Part shown: positions 1-7,911 of the stretch, piece after piece | How positions within the stretch are numbered: the stretch's first letter is position 1 | Layout of the letters: each line of letters begins with the position of its first letter | Origin: Paracoccus laeviglucosivorans | GTDB lineage: Bacteria; Pseudomonadota; Alphaproteobacteria; Rhodobacterales; Rhodobacteraceae | Assembly: GCF_900182695.1 (NCBI RefSeq) | Contig: NZ_FXTK01000011.1 | Coordinates: forward strand, 1-64,000 | Length of the DNA: 64,000 bases | Reading direction: 5' to 3' | The notes under the pieces: model-generated | The model's input: the letters and a program-made list of their open reading frames with translations, nothing else | Told to the model about the DNA's origin: nothing | Database searches by the model: none | Program-made: the position numbers and the translations under genes

Positions 1-290
1 AAGCCATCAAATCTCCAGAATTTCCACGGTCAGAACCACCAACAAGCGACCCGTCCCGTCCCGTTCAGCGTCTCCGCCGTTCGGTGAAGGGGTATCTAGG
101 CCCTCATGCAAAACGTTGCAAGAAGAAAAATGCGCGATCGAGGAAGAAAATCATCAAGCCGCTGATTTACTGTCATTTTACTGTCGCGAGGTCGGGCAGA
201 TAATTCGCCGCCTGCTTATAGGCATGGCATTCTGCGCAAGACGCCCCCTGCCCTGCCCCGGCAGACAGCGGGAAAGGGACCCCGGAAATG

Positions 291-319
291 AAAAACGCGG
301 CCCCAAGGGACCGCGTTTT
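291..319 (-). terminator. Rho-independent terminator-like hairpin after rpsI
   Basis: An inverted repeat of AAAACGCGG-type arms around a short CCCAAGGG-rich centre lies just downstream of the rpsI stop on the minus strand. The A-rich/T-rich outer arms give a T tract after the stem. It probably ends the rplM-rpsI transcript. Confidence 0.7.
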
Positions 320-342
320 CCGTATTCGCAACCGAAGGCAGA

Positions 343-828
343 TCAGCGCTTCGAGAACTGGAACGAGCGACGGGCTTTCGCCTTGCCGTATTTCTTCCGT
401 TCGACAACGCGCGAGTCGCGGGTCAGGAAGCCAGCGGCTTTCAAAGCGGCGCGCAGCGACGGTTCGTGCAGCTGCAGAGCCTTCGAGATGCCGTGCTTCA
501 CAGCGCCGGCCTGACCCGACAGACCGCCGCCGGTGACGGTGGCGTAAACGTCGTACTGGCCCGAAACGCCGGCAACCTCGAAGGGCTGGCGCAGGATCAT
601 CTGCAGCACGGGACGGGCGAAGTAGACAGCCATGTCCTTGCCGTTGACCGAGACCTTGCCCGAACCCGGTTTCACCCAAACTCGGGCGACAGCGTCTTTA
701 CGCTTGCCGGTGGCATAGGCGCGGCCCTGCGCGTCGCGCTGAGCTTCGTGAAGCGGCTTTTCGACGACAGCCGCGGTGGTGACCGATTTCAGGTCGTCCA
801 GGGTTTTGATGTCTTCGGCCATAATCAT
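343..828 (-). CDS. rpsI: 30S ribosomal protein S9
   Basis: Small-subunit protein uS9, whose basic C-terminal tail reaches the P-site tRNA in the ribosome. The 161-residue product has the family's [12 protein letters not shown] start of the core, a Lys/Arg-rich C-terminal third and the diagnostic ending FSKR. A poorly conserved N-terminal extension of about 30 residues is usual in alphaproteobacteria. The first ATG overlaps the rplM stop as ATGA. A second ATG six bases later (822) is better spaced from a GGAG sequence and may be the true start. It is co-transcribed with rplM, the classical L13-S9 operon. Confidence 0.97.
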   Translation of the reverse strand: MIMAEDIKTLDDLKSVTTAAVVEKPLHEAQRDAQGRAYATGKRKDAVARVWVKPGSGKVSVNGKDMAVYFARPVLQMILRQPFEVAGVSGQYDVYATVTGGGLSGQAGAVKHGISKALQLHEPSLRAALKAAGFLTRDSRVVERKKYGKAKARRSFQFSKR

Positions 829-1289
829 GCGCTCCGGGTGTTCTTGGCGTTCATGGATTTGACGTCCAGAACTTCGGGCTGCTGGGCCTCGTGCGGATGC
901 TCGGCACCGGCATAGACGCGCAGATTGGTCATCTGCTGCTTGCCCAGTTTGTTGCGCGAGATCATGCGCTCAACGGCTTTGATCACGACGCGTTCGGGGT
1001 GGGCGCCTTCCAGGACCTGACGTGCGGTGCGGTGCTTGATGCCGCCCGGATGGCCGGTGTGCCAGTAGTATTTCTTGGCATCGCGCTTGTCGCCGGTCAT
1101 CTGCACCTTGTCGGCGTTGATGATGATGACGTTGTCGCCCATGTCCATGTGGGGGGTGAAGGTCGGCTTGTGCTTGCCACGCAGGCGCATGGCAACGATC
1201 GTCGCAAGACGGCCCAGAACGACGCCCTCTGCGTCGATCAGGATCCACTTCTTCTCGATCTCCGCCGGTTTTGCGGTATAGGTTTTCAT
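825..1289 (-). CDS. rplM: 50S ribosomal protein L13
   Basis: Large-subunit protein uL13, an early assembly protein of the 50S particle. The 154 residues fit the family length. Typical sequence is present: [16 protein letters not shown] near residue 15, then [14 protein letters not shown] and [19 protein letters not shown] sits at normal spacing before the ATG. It is the first gene of a two-gene operon, with a four-base overlap into rpsI. A good sigma-70-like promoter can be seen about 35 bases upstream. Confidence 0.97.
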   Translation of the reverse strand: MKTYTAKPAEIEKKWILIDAEGVVLGRLATIVAMRLRGKHKPTFTPHMDMGDNVIIINADKVQMTGDKRDAKKYYWHTGHPGGIKHRTARQVLEGAHPERVVIKAVERMISRNKLGKQQMTNLRVYAGAEHPHEAQQPEVLDVKSMNAKNTRSA

Positions 1290-1324
1290 GGTCGTCCCTT
1301 TAGGGGTGTAATTCGAGATGCGGG

Positions 1325-1353
1325 TATATCGGCCAATCCCGCGCGTAAATCAA
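1325..1353 (-). promoter_or_regulatory. Predicted promoter of rplM-rpsI
   Basis: On the minus strand a TTGATT -35 element (1348-1353) and a GATATA -10 element (1325-1330) are separated by exactly 17 bases, about 35 bases upstream of the rplM ATG. This is inferred from consensus match and position only. Confidence 0.55.
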
Positions 1354-1380
1354 GCGTGACGACTGCGAAATACCTCAGCA

Positions 1381-1415
1381 AATTCAATGAATTGTTAAAT
1401 AGGTATTAAAATACC
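1381..1415. repeat. Two short palindromes in the rplM-thioesterase gap
   Basis: AATTCA-A-TGAATT (1381-1393) and GGTATT-AA-AATACC (1402-1415) lie in an AT-rich stretch upstream of the rplM promoter. They could be operators or part of an AT-rich UP region. No protein partner can be named. Confidence 0.4.
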
Positions 1416-1425
1416 CCAACATAAA

Positions 1426-1440
1426 GCCCTGTTTCAGGGC
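1426..1440 (-). terminator. Small hairpin at the end of the thioesterase gene
   Basis: GCCCTG-TTT-CAGGGC forms a perfect 6-bp stem that includes the TGA stop of the thioesterase gene. On the minus strand it is followed by TTTAT. It is a weak candidate terminator because the stem is short and overlaps the coding end. Confidence 0.4.
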
Positions 1441-1847
1441 CGTTTTGGCGGAATCGAATAGGTCATCGAACAGCGCGCGACCGGATCGACCCCACCCTCG
1501 GAACGGATCAGGCATTCGCCCACGGCCAGCACCTTGCCCAGTTTCAGGATGCGGCAATCGGCCAGCAGATCGCGCCCGGCATCCGGCTTGCGCATGAAGT
1601 CGATCGAGGCGTTCGTGGTCACGGCCAGCGCCACCTCGCCGATCCGCGACAGGATCGCCAGATAGATCGCCACATCCGCCAGCGCAAAGATCGACGGGCC
1701 GCTGACCGTGCCGCCGGGGCGCAGGTGCTGCGGGGCCACGATCAGGCGGGCGGTCAGGCTCTCACCCACGTCCTCGACCCGGATCTGGCCTGCGACTTGC
1801 GGAAAGGCCCGGTCCAGAAAAGCATTCAGCGCCTCGCGATCCATCAT
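1434..1847 (-). CDS. PaaI-family hotdog thioesterase
   Basis: Probable acyl-CoA thioesterase with a single hotdog fold. The 137-residue product carries the family pattern HLRPGGTVSGPSIFALADVA at the start of the central helix, and later ASIDFMRKP, where PaaI proteins place the substrate-binding strand. The asparagine or histidine and the acidic residue expected around the helix are partly replaced, so the substrate is unknown. The start at 1847 is chosen because GGGGAAAC precedes the ATGATG; an in-frame ATG at 1865 has no such site. It is divergent from the crotonase gene, with about 65 bases between them, so the two may share a control region. Confidence 0.8.
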   Translation of the reverse strand: MMDREALNAFLDRAFPQVAGQIRVEDVGESLTARLIVAPQHLRPGGTVSGPSIFALADVAIYLAILSRIGEVALAVTTNASIDFMRKPDAGRDLLADCRILKLGKVLAVGECLIRSEGGVDPVARCSMTYSIPPKRP

Positions 1848-1913
1848 CGTTTCCCCCTGCCCCATCCGCCGCTAGACTGGCCGCTGGAGGAGATCACGAC
1901 AAGGGAGGAAGGT

Positions 1914-2711
1914 ATGAAGGACGGAGATCCGCAACCGTTGGTTCTGCGGCAGGATCATGGCCATGTCGTGCGGCTGGTTCTGAACAGTCCGGGCAATTAC
2001 AACGCGCTTTCGACCGCGATGATCGACGCGCTTTCCGCCGCGCTGGACGAGGTCGCGGCCAGCGACGCCCGCGCGGTCGTCATCGCCGCGATGGGCAAGG
2101 CGTTCTGCGCGGGCCATGACCTGCGCGAATTTCAGGCCGCGCGCGATGACGACGACAATGGCGCCGCCGCATATCGTCGGCTGTTTTCGCATTGCGCGCA
2201 GATGATGCAGAAACTGCCGGCCCTCCCCCAGCCCGTCATCGCCGAGGTGCAGGGCATCGCAACCGCCGCCGGGTGCCAACTGGTCGCCAGCTGCGATCTC
2301 GCGGTTGCTGCCGACGGCGTGCGCTTTGGCGTCAATGGCGTGAATATCGGGCTGTTCTGTTCGACCCCGATGGTTGCCCTGATCCGCGCGATCCCGCCGC
2401 GCAATGCCTTTGAGCTGCTGGTGACCGGCGATTTCATCGACGCGGCGCGGGCGCAGGAACTGGGTCTGGTCAATCGCGTTTGCGCACCCGACGCGCTGGC
2501 ATCCGAGACCATGGCGCTGGCGCAAACCATCGCGGCCAAGCTGCCCGCAGCGGTCCAGATGGGCAAGCGCGCCTTTCACCGCCAGCGCAGCATGGCGCTG
2601 ACCGATGCCTATGCCGCGACAGGAGAGGTGATCTGCGAAAACCTGCTGCGCCCCGACACTGCCGAGGGGATACAGGCTTTCCTGGAAAAACGTGCGCCGA
2701 ACTGGGACTAG
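1914..2711 (+). CDS. Crotonase-family protein, ECHDC3-like (enoyl-CoA hydratase/isomerase)
   Basis: 265-residue crotonase-fold protein predicted to bind acyl-CoA. The oxyanion-hole segment AGHDLREF and the GIATAAG glycine motif are present. The two catalytic glutamates of true enoyl-CoA hydratases appear to be absent: the position in GGGCE is Q in AAGCQ, and the later FGxPE glutamate is replaced in FGVNGVNIG. The sequence FCSTPMVAL resembles the ECHDC3 subgroup, whose reaction is not well defined. The ATG at 1914 follows GGGAGGAAGG closely; the open frame extends further upstream, but those codons overlap the divergent thioesterase. The stop overlaps the ccdA stop on the other strand. Confidence 0.85.
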   Translation: MKDGDPQPLVLRQDHGHVVRLVLNSPGNYNALSTAMIDALSAALDEVAASDARAVVIAAMGKAFCAGHDLREFQAARDDDDNGAAAYRRLFSHCAQMMQKLPALPQPVIAEVQGIATAAGCQLVASCDLAVAADGVRFGVNGVNIGLFCSTPMVALIRAIPPRNAFELLVTGDFIDAARAQELGLVNRVCAPDALASETMALAQTIAAKLPAAVQMGKRAFHRQRSMALTDAYAATGEVICENLLRPDTAEGIQAFLEKRAPNWD

Positions 2712-3460
2712 CCCAGCCGGGCCAGCCACGGGAACGTCTCTAGCAGCCAATAGGCAAAGGTGGGGAATGCTCCCGTCACCAGCGCGATACCGACGGCGAT
2801 CAGCAACGCGCCCATGACACGCTCGATCAGTTTCAGATGCGGCTTGATGCGGTTCATCAGGCCCATCGCCCGGTTGATAAAGATAGCCGACAGCAGAAAC
2901 GGTATCCCCAGACCCAGCGCATAGACGGCCAGCAGGGCCGCGCCGCGTCCCGCCTCGGCCCCTGTGGCGGCCAGCGACAGGATCATGCCAAGCTGTGGGC
3001 CGATGCAGGGCGTCCAGCCAAAGGCAAAGGCCAGCCCAAGCACATAGGCCCCGAACGAGGTGCCGCCCTTGTCGCCCGCATCCACCCGCGCTTCGTTGTC
3101 CAGAAACGGGATGCGGATCACGCGCAGGAAATGCAGCCCCATCACGACGATCACGATGCCCGAGCCGCGCGCCAGCCAGTCCTGATACTGCAGGAACAGC
3201 CGCCCGAATGCCGAAGCGGCCATGCCCATCAGCAAAAAGACCGTCGAAAGCCCCAGAACAAAGAACAGCGCCGGAACAACGGCGCTGCGTTCGCCCGATT
3301 TCAACCCTCCGACCCCTACCCCGGTCATATAGGCCAGATAGGGCGGCACGATGGGCAGCACGCAAGGCGACAGAAAAGACAGGATACCCGCCAGCAACGC
3401 GACCGTCGCGGCAGGCAGAAAGGCGGCGTCTGCAAGTTCGATTCCCAACATGGTCGCCAC
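2708..3460 (-). CDS. ccdA: Cytochrome c biogenesis protein CcdA (DsbD-like thiol transporter)
   Basis: Inner-membrane protein that passes electrons from cytoplasmic thioredoxin to periplasmic thiol proteins during cytochrome c maturation. The 250 residues contain about six membrane segments and the two conserved cysteine motifs, SFLSPCVLPIVPPYLAY near residue 32 and GWTPCIGP near residue 140. It lacks the periplasmic domains of full DsbD, as expected for CcdA. The open frame starts with GTG at 3460; an ATG at 3451 is possible, and neither has a clear Shine-Dalgarno. It lies directly after the rne terminator, so it probably has its own promoter or relies on read-through. Confidence 0.9.
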   Translation of the reverse strand: MATMLGIELADAAFLPAATVALLAGILSFLSPCVLPIVPPYLAYMTGVGVGGLKSGERSAVVPALFFVLGLSTVFLLMGMAASAFGRLFLQYQDWLARGSGIVIVVMGLHFLRVIRIPFLDNEARVDAGDKGGTSFGAYVLGLAFAFGWTPCIGPQLGMILSLAATGAEAGRGAALLAVYALGLGIPFLLSAIFINRAMGLMNRIKPHLKLIERVMGALLIAVGIALVTGAFPTFAYWLLETFPWLARLG

Positions 3461-3471
3461 ATTGCGCGATG

Positions 3472-3498
3472 AAAAAGGCGCGGGAAAGACCCGCGCCT
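3472..3498 (-). terminator. Strong rho-independent terminator of rne
   Basis: A perfect 9-bp stem, AGGCGCGGG / CCCGCGCCT with loop AAAGA, is followed on the minus strand by five T residues. It lies between the rne stop and the ccdA start, and the T tract ends only about 12 bases before the ccdA start codon. Confidence 0.88.
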
Positions 3499-3528
3499 GT
3501 CACTATGATGTCATTGCATCGCGGGCAC

Positions 3529-6099
3529 TTAGCCCACCGACCACCAGCCACGGCGCTTGGGACGCGGGGCAAGGTCTTCGACGACCGGCTCCGGCTCCGA
3601 TGCAGGGGCTTCTTCGGCAGCGGTCTCGGCCACGGCTTCAGCCGCGACTTCAGCCTCGGGCGCGGCGGTTTCCGCAGGCGCTTCCGGCTCGGCCGCAGTT
3701 TCGGCGGGCACGCCGAGCGGCGCGGTTTCAGCCGGGGTTTCGGCTTGCGGCGCAGCCTCAGCCTCGATCGCCTTGGCGGCGGCGGCTTCGACCTCGGCGG
3801 CAGGCGTCTCCTCGACCGGCAGGGAAGTCAGATCGACAACCTCGGCGGTCTCGGCCTCCTCGCCCTTGCGGCGACGCGAACGGCGACGGCGGGGCTTGGC
3901 ATCCTCCTCGGCGGGTTCGACAGATTCGACGGTCTCGACAGCTTCGACGGCTTGCGCTGTTTCGACGGCTGCGATCTCGACCTGCTCGCCGGCGGCTTCC
4001 TCGGCATCGTCGGCGCGGGAGTCATCGCCATTCGCCTCGTCCCCGCCCTTGCCACCGCGGCGGCGGCGGCGGCGGCGGCGGCGCTTGCCATTGCCCTCGC
4101 CCTGCTCGCCATTCTCGGGGGCATCGCTGCGGACCTCCTCAGCGGCGGGGGCGGCGTCCTCGATGTCGTCCTCGTCCTCGATCTCGTCGGCCACGTCCTC
4201 GTCGATCTGCGCCATCAGCTTGGCATCGACCGAAACCACGGGCGACACGACCTCGGGCACGTTACGCGTCGCAGTCTTGAACTTCTCGATCGCGTAATCG
4301 GGCGAAATCAGCGTCGGATCAGCCTCGACCCGAACCGACATGCCGTAACGCGCTTCGATATTGGCGATATGCTCGCGCTTGGAGTTCATCAGGAAGTTTG
4401 CCACGGCGACCGGCGCCTTGACCAGAACTTCGCGCGAACGCTTGCGCGTGCCTTCTTCTTCGATGGCGCGCAGGATGGTCAGCGCAAGGCTGTCATCAGA
4501 CCGGATCAGACCCGTGCCATGGCAATGCGCGCAGGGCTGCGTGGTCGATTCCAGCATACCCGGACGCAGACGCTGACGCGACATTTCCAGCAGGCCAAAG
4601 CCCGAGATGCGGCCGACCTGAATGCGGGCGCGGTCGGTTTTCAGCTTGTCCTTGAAGCGCTTTTCGACGGCGGCGTTGTTGCGACGCTCTTCCATGTCGA
4701 TGAAATCGACGACGATCAGACCGGCCAGGTCACGCAGACGCAGCTGGCGCGCGATTTCCTCGGCGGCTTCCAGGTTCGTCTTCAGCGCGGTGTCCTCGAT
4801 CGACCCTTCCTTAGTCGCGCGGCCCGAGTTGACGTCGATGGCGACCAGCGCCTCGGTCACGCCGATGACGATATAGCCGCCCGATTTCAGCTGCACCACC
4901 GGGTTGAACATGCCGCCCAGATAGCCCTCGACCTGATAGCGCGCGTAAAGCGGGATCTGGTCGTCGTAATGCTTCACGTTCTTGGCGTGGGACGGCATGA
5001 TCATCTTCATGAAGTCCTTGGCGGTGCGGTAACCGCGCTCGCCCTCGACCAGAACCTCGTCGATGTCTTTCGAATAGATGTCGCGGATGGTCCGCTTGAT
5101 CAGGTCGCCTTCCTCATAGACCGGCGCGGGCGCGATGGACTTGAAGGTCAGTTCGCGGATCTGTTCCCACAGCCGCATCAGATATTCGTAATCGCGGCGG
5201 ATCTCGGTCCGGGTGCGCTGGCTTCCGGCGGTGCGGATGATCAGGCCAGCGCCTTCCGGCACCTCCAGTTCGGACGCGATTTCCTTGAGCTTCTTGCGGT
5301 CTGCTGCGTTGGTGATCTTGCGGCTGATGCCGCCGCCGCGGGCGGTGTTGGGCATCAGGACGCAGTAGCGACCAGCCAGCGACAGATAGGTGGTCAGGGC
5401 CGCGCCCTTGTTGCCACGCTCTTCCTTGACGACCTGGACCAGCATGATCTGCCGGACCTTGATGACTTCCTGAATCTTGTAGCGGCGCGCACGAGGCTTT
5501 TTCGGAGCAGAGATTTCCTCGGCCACGTCTTCTTCGGCGACGGATTCGATTGCGTCGTCGTCATGCGCTTCTTCGTGCGGCTCATCACCGGCATCATCGA
5601 CATGCTCGTCGGCGGCGATCGGCTCGGCCGCTGCGGCGTGTTCGGCCAGTTCGACCGCATCGCCTTCGCCCTCGGACGGATCGACCACGGTCATCCCGGC
5701 GATGTCTTCCGAGATCACGGCATCGCCCTGATCGGCGCTGGCAGGTTTGGCGGTCTTGCGGCGGCGCGCGTTGCGCTTGGGCTTTTCAGCCTCTTCGCTT
5801 TCGGCGGCAGCGGCGGCGCGCTCTTCCTCCAGCAGGGCCTGACGGTCGGCTGCGGGGATCTGATAATAATCCGGGTGGATTTCCGCAAAGGCCAGAAAAC
5901 CGTGACGGTTTCCGCCGTAATCCACAAAGGCCGCCTGCAACGAGGGTTCGACCCGCGTTACCTTGGCCAAGTAAATGTTGCCAGCAAGCTGTCGCTTGTT
6001 GACGGTCTCGAAATCAAATTCCTCGACCTTGGTTCCATCGACCACGACAACCCGAGTCTCCTCGGCATGTGTGGCGTCGATCAGCATTTTCTTTGACAT
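3529..6099 (-). CDS. rne: Ribonuclease E
   Basis: Essential endoribonuclease that starts mRNA decay and processes rRNA and tRNA; scaffold of the degradosome. The 856 residues run as follows: an N-terminal half of S1 type (NIYLAKVTRVEPSLQAAFVD) interrupted by an acidic insertion at about 85-195, as is usual in alphaproteobacteria, and then the 5' sensor and DNase I-like regions. The catalytic aspartates are in AIDVNSGRATKEGS (about residue 423) and VVDFID (about 465), and the zinc-link is CAHCHGTG (about 524). The C-terminal 250 residues are low-complexity Ala/Glu/Pro sequence with an Arg-rich RNA-binding patch, typical of the degradosome scaffold. A long leader and a terminator bound the gene. 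Confidence 0.96.
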   Translation of the reverse strand: MSKKMLIDATHAEETRVVVVDGTKVEEFDFETVNKRQLAGNIYLAKVTRVEPSLQAAFVDYGGNRHGFLAFAEIHPDYYQIPAADRQALLEEERAAAAAESEEAEKPKRNARRRKTAKPASADQGDAVISEDIAGMTVVDPSEGEGDAVELAEHAAAAEPIAADEHVDDAGDEPHEEAHDDDAIESVAEEDVAEEISAPKKPRARRYKIQEVIKVRQIMLVQVVKEERGNKGAALTTYLSLAGRYCVLMPNTARGGGISRKITNAADRKKLKEIASELEVPEGAGLIIRTAGSQRTRTEIRRDYEYLMRLWEQIRELTFKSIAPAPVYEEGDLIKRTIRDIYSKDIDEVLVEGERGYRTAKDFMKMIMPSHAKNVKHYDDQIPLYARYQVEGYLGGMFNPVVQLKSGGYIVIGVTEALVAIDVNSGRATKEGSIEDTALKTNLEAAEEIARQLRLRDLAGLIVVDFIDMEERRNNAAVEKRFKDKLKTDRARIQVGRISGFGLLEMSRQRLRPGMLESTTQPCAHCHGTGLIRSDDSLALTILRAIEEEGTRKRSREVLVKAPVAVANFLMNSKREHIANIEARYGMSVRVEADPTLISPDYAIEKFKTATRNVPEVVSPVVSVDAKLMAQIDEDVADEIEDEDDIEDAAPAAEEVRSDAPENGEQGEGNGKRRRRRRRRRGGKGGDEANGDDSRADDAEEAAGEQVEIAAVETAQAVEAVETVESVEPAEEDAKPRRRRSRRRKGEEAETAEVVDLTSLPVEETPAAEVEAAAAKAIEAEAAPQAETPAETAPLGVPAETAAEPEAPAETAAPEAEVAAEAVAETAAEEAPASEPEPVVEDLAPRPKRRGWWSVG

Positions 6100-6462
6100 A
6101 TATCCGACTTTCGCGCACCCGCCCGGACCCGCGCAAAGGCGGTGCTGACGAACGGCTGCTGCATGAATGAGCGTGGCGGATCAGGCGGATAGCAGCAATC
6201 GCGGCACTGGGGGCATTTCCCCGGCACCGTTCACGATCAAGCTGCGCTGCGCGATCCATCGCGTCTCTTTACCTTTCTTGGCCCGATCCGCCGCAAAGCG
6301 GCCCGGACGGCGATCACGATGCCCAGAGGCCCCTTGGGGCTTAGGCGTTGATTTTCCGCGCATCGCACCACCTGCACCCTTTGGGTGTCCCGGCTGGCGG
6401 ACGCGCCGCGAAACTGTTCGAGGCAGGCAACCACAAGTTGCGACACATGCCTCTTGATTTGG
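6100..6462 (-). promoter_or_regulatory. Long structured leader of rne, candidate autoregulatory 5' UTR
   Basis: No gene is visible in these 360 bases. They hold at least three perfect small hairpins: GCCGC-AAA-GCGGC (6290-6302), GCCCC-TT-GGGGC (6329-6340) and CACCC-TTT-GGGTG (6375-6387). RNase E in enterobacteria controls its own mRNA through hairpins in a leader of about 360 bases. The same role is inferred here by analogy, not by sequence similarity. Confidence 0.5.
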
Positions 6463-6492
6463 AAGATAGCGGGTAAGGCCGCGTGGTTACAA
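6463..6492 (-). promoter_or_regulatory. Candidate rne promoter
   Basis: TTGTAA (6487-6492 on the minus strand) and TATCTT (6463-6468) are 18 bases apart. A start here would give an rne leader of about 355 bases. The match is moderate. Confidence 0.35.
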
Positions 6493-6528
6493 TCGGTTTT
6501 TCACCAAATGACCGATGGCGCCACTGCC

Positions 6529-6559
6529 CTGCCCGCGCGGCGATCACCCGCGCGGGCAG
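6529..6559 (-). terminator. Hairpin after dctD
   Basis: CTGCCCGCGCGG and its exact complement form a perfect 12-bp GC stem with a 7-base loop, six bases past the dctD stop. There is no T tract, so it could be a weak terminator or a 3' end stabiliser. Confidence 0.6.
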
Positions 6560-6565
6560 CAGGCG

Positions 6566-7891
6566 TTACAGATAATCGCTGCGGCTCAGGCCGTATTTCG
6601 CCATCTTTTCGTTCAGCGTCCGGCGTGGCAGGCACAATTCGTCCATGACGGCGGCGATGCTGCCCTTGTGGCGACGCATGGTATTGTCGATCAGCATCTT
6701 TTCGAAGCTTTCGACATATTCTTTCAAGGGCTTGCCCTCGGTCGTCGTGGCTTCTTGCGTGTCTTCGCCATCCGCCATCAGCAGCGACGCGATCGAGCCG
6801 GAGCCGCGACGGTTCTGCAGCACCGCACGTTCGGCCACGTTGATCAACTGACGCACATTGCCCGGCCAAGGGGCCTGCAAAAGCTGCGCCGCTTCCTGCG
6901 CGGTGACCTGCGGGGGTTCGCAGCCATATTCTTCGCTGAACTGTTCTGTCATGCGGGTGAACAGCGCCAGAATATCCTCGCCGCGCGAACGCAGGGGCGG
7001 CAGGGTGATCTTCAGTGCGGTCAGACGATAGAACAGGTCGGGACGCAGCGAATCCTCGGCCTTGCGGCCTTCGCCGCGTGCGTTGGAAATCGCGATGATC
7101 CGGGTTTCGGCAGGCGTGCCCTGTTCGGCAATAAAGGCCAGCAGGCGGGCCTGAAGGCCGTCGGACAGCGCCTCGATGTCTTCCAGACACAGCGTCCCGC
7201 CGCGGGCTTCCTCGACGGCGGGCAGGCCGTTTTCGACCGGGCCGAACAGTTTGCCGGCCAGCACTTCGTCATTATAGGCGGCACAGGAAATCGGCACGAA
7301 TTTCTTGGACGCGCGCGGCCCCACGGCATGAAGCGCGTGCGCCACCAGCGTCTTGCCGGTGCCGGTTTCGCCGTCGATCAGCACGTGACCGTCAGCCTGG
7401 CCCAGGTCCAGAATGTCCTCGCGCAGGCGGTCCATGACGGGGCTGGCGCCGATCAGCTTGGACATGACCTGCTGGCCTTCGGACAGGTCGCGGCGCAGGG
7501 CGCGGTTGTCCAGCGTCATGCGGCGGGCCTGCCCCGCGCGCTTGACCAGTTCGGTCAGACGTTCGGGATTGAAGGGCTTTTCCATGAAATCCATGGCGCC
7601 GATCCGCATGGCTTCGACCGCCATCGGAACGTCGCCATGCCCGGTGATCATGATGACCGGCAAACCACTGTCGATGCCCATCAGGCGCTTAAGGAACGTC
7701 ATCCCGTCCGTGCCCGGCATCCGAATGTCCGAGATGATGACCCCCGGCCAATCGGCCGAGATGACCTTTAACGCATCGTCGGCGCTGGCGAAGGTTTCGG
7801 TGTCGAACCCGGACAAGGCCAGCCACTGGCTGATCGATTCCCGCATATCGGGTTCGTCATCGACCACTGCAATCTTCATCGTGCGGCTCAT
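6566..7891 (-). CDS. dctD: DctD-like response regulator of NtrC type, lacking the GAFTGA loop
   Basis: Response regulator that, with DctB, should control C4-dicarboxylate uptake genes. Domains in the 441-residue product: receiver (VVDDEP, phospho-acceptor Asp in IISDIRMPG near residue 55, KPF lysine), AAA+ centre with Walker A GETGTGKT and sensor FYRLTALKITLPPLRSR, and a C-terminal Fis-type helix-turn-helix ending in YGLSRSDYL. Where sigma-54 activators have LFG..KGAFTGA the protein reads LFGPVENGLPAVE, and Walker B is GGTLCLEDIE instead of FLDEIG. It therefore probably cannot open sigma-54 complexes, as known for Rhodobacter capsulatus NtrC. The start at 7891 is chosen for AAAGGTGA upstream; an in-frame ATG at 7909 is less likely. 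It lies 20 bases after dctB. Confidence 0.85.
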   Translation of the reverse strand: MSRTMKIAVVDDEPDMRESISQWLALSGFDTETFASADDALKVISADWPGVIISDIRMPGTDGMTFLKRLMGIDSGLPVIMITGHGDVPMAVEAMRIGAMDFMEKPFNPERLTELVKRAGQARRMTLDNRALRRDLSEGQQVMSKLIGASPVMDRLREDILDLGQADGHVLIDGETGTGKTLVAHALHAVGPRASKKFVPISCAAYNDEVLAGKLFGPVENGLPAVEEARGGTLCLEDIEALSDGLQARLLAFIAEQGTPAETRIIAISNARGEGRKAEDSLRPDLFYRLTALKITLPPLRSRGEDILALFTRMTEQFSEEYGCEPPQVTAQEAAQLLQAPWPGNVRQLINVAERAVLQNRRGSGSIASLLMADGEDTQEATTTEGKPLKEYVESFEKMLIDNTMRRHKGSIAAVMDELCLPRRTLNEKMAKYGLSRSDYL

Positions 7892-7911
7892 ACGCGCGTC
7901 ACCTTTCATAT

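Noticed and set aside
1872-3572. 566-codon minus-strand frame over the crotonase and ccdA genes
   Set aside because: It is antisense to the crotonase and in another frame of ccdA; both of those have clear family motifs, this frame has none.
3980-4100. Arg-rich codon run in rne considered as a nucleotide repeat expansion
   Set aside because: It encodes the RNA-binding Arg patch normal for RNase E scaffold domains; imperfect at the DNA level.
2995-6096. 1033-codon open frame on the plus strand across rne
   Set aside because: It lies fully antisense to RNase E. The long frame results from GC-rich third positions of rne; its product is low-complexity and matches no family.
6566-7909. Idea that the regulator is a broken pseudogene because GAFTGA is missing
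   Set aside because: The frame is intact over the full family length, all other motifs are present, and loss of the loop is known in related NtrC proteins.
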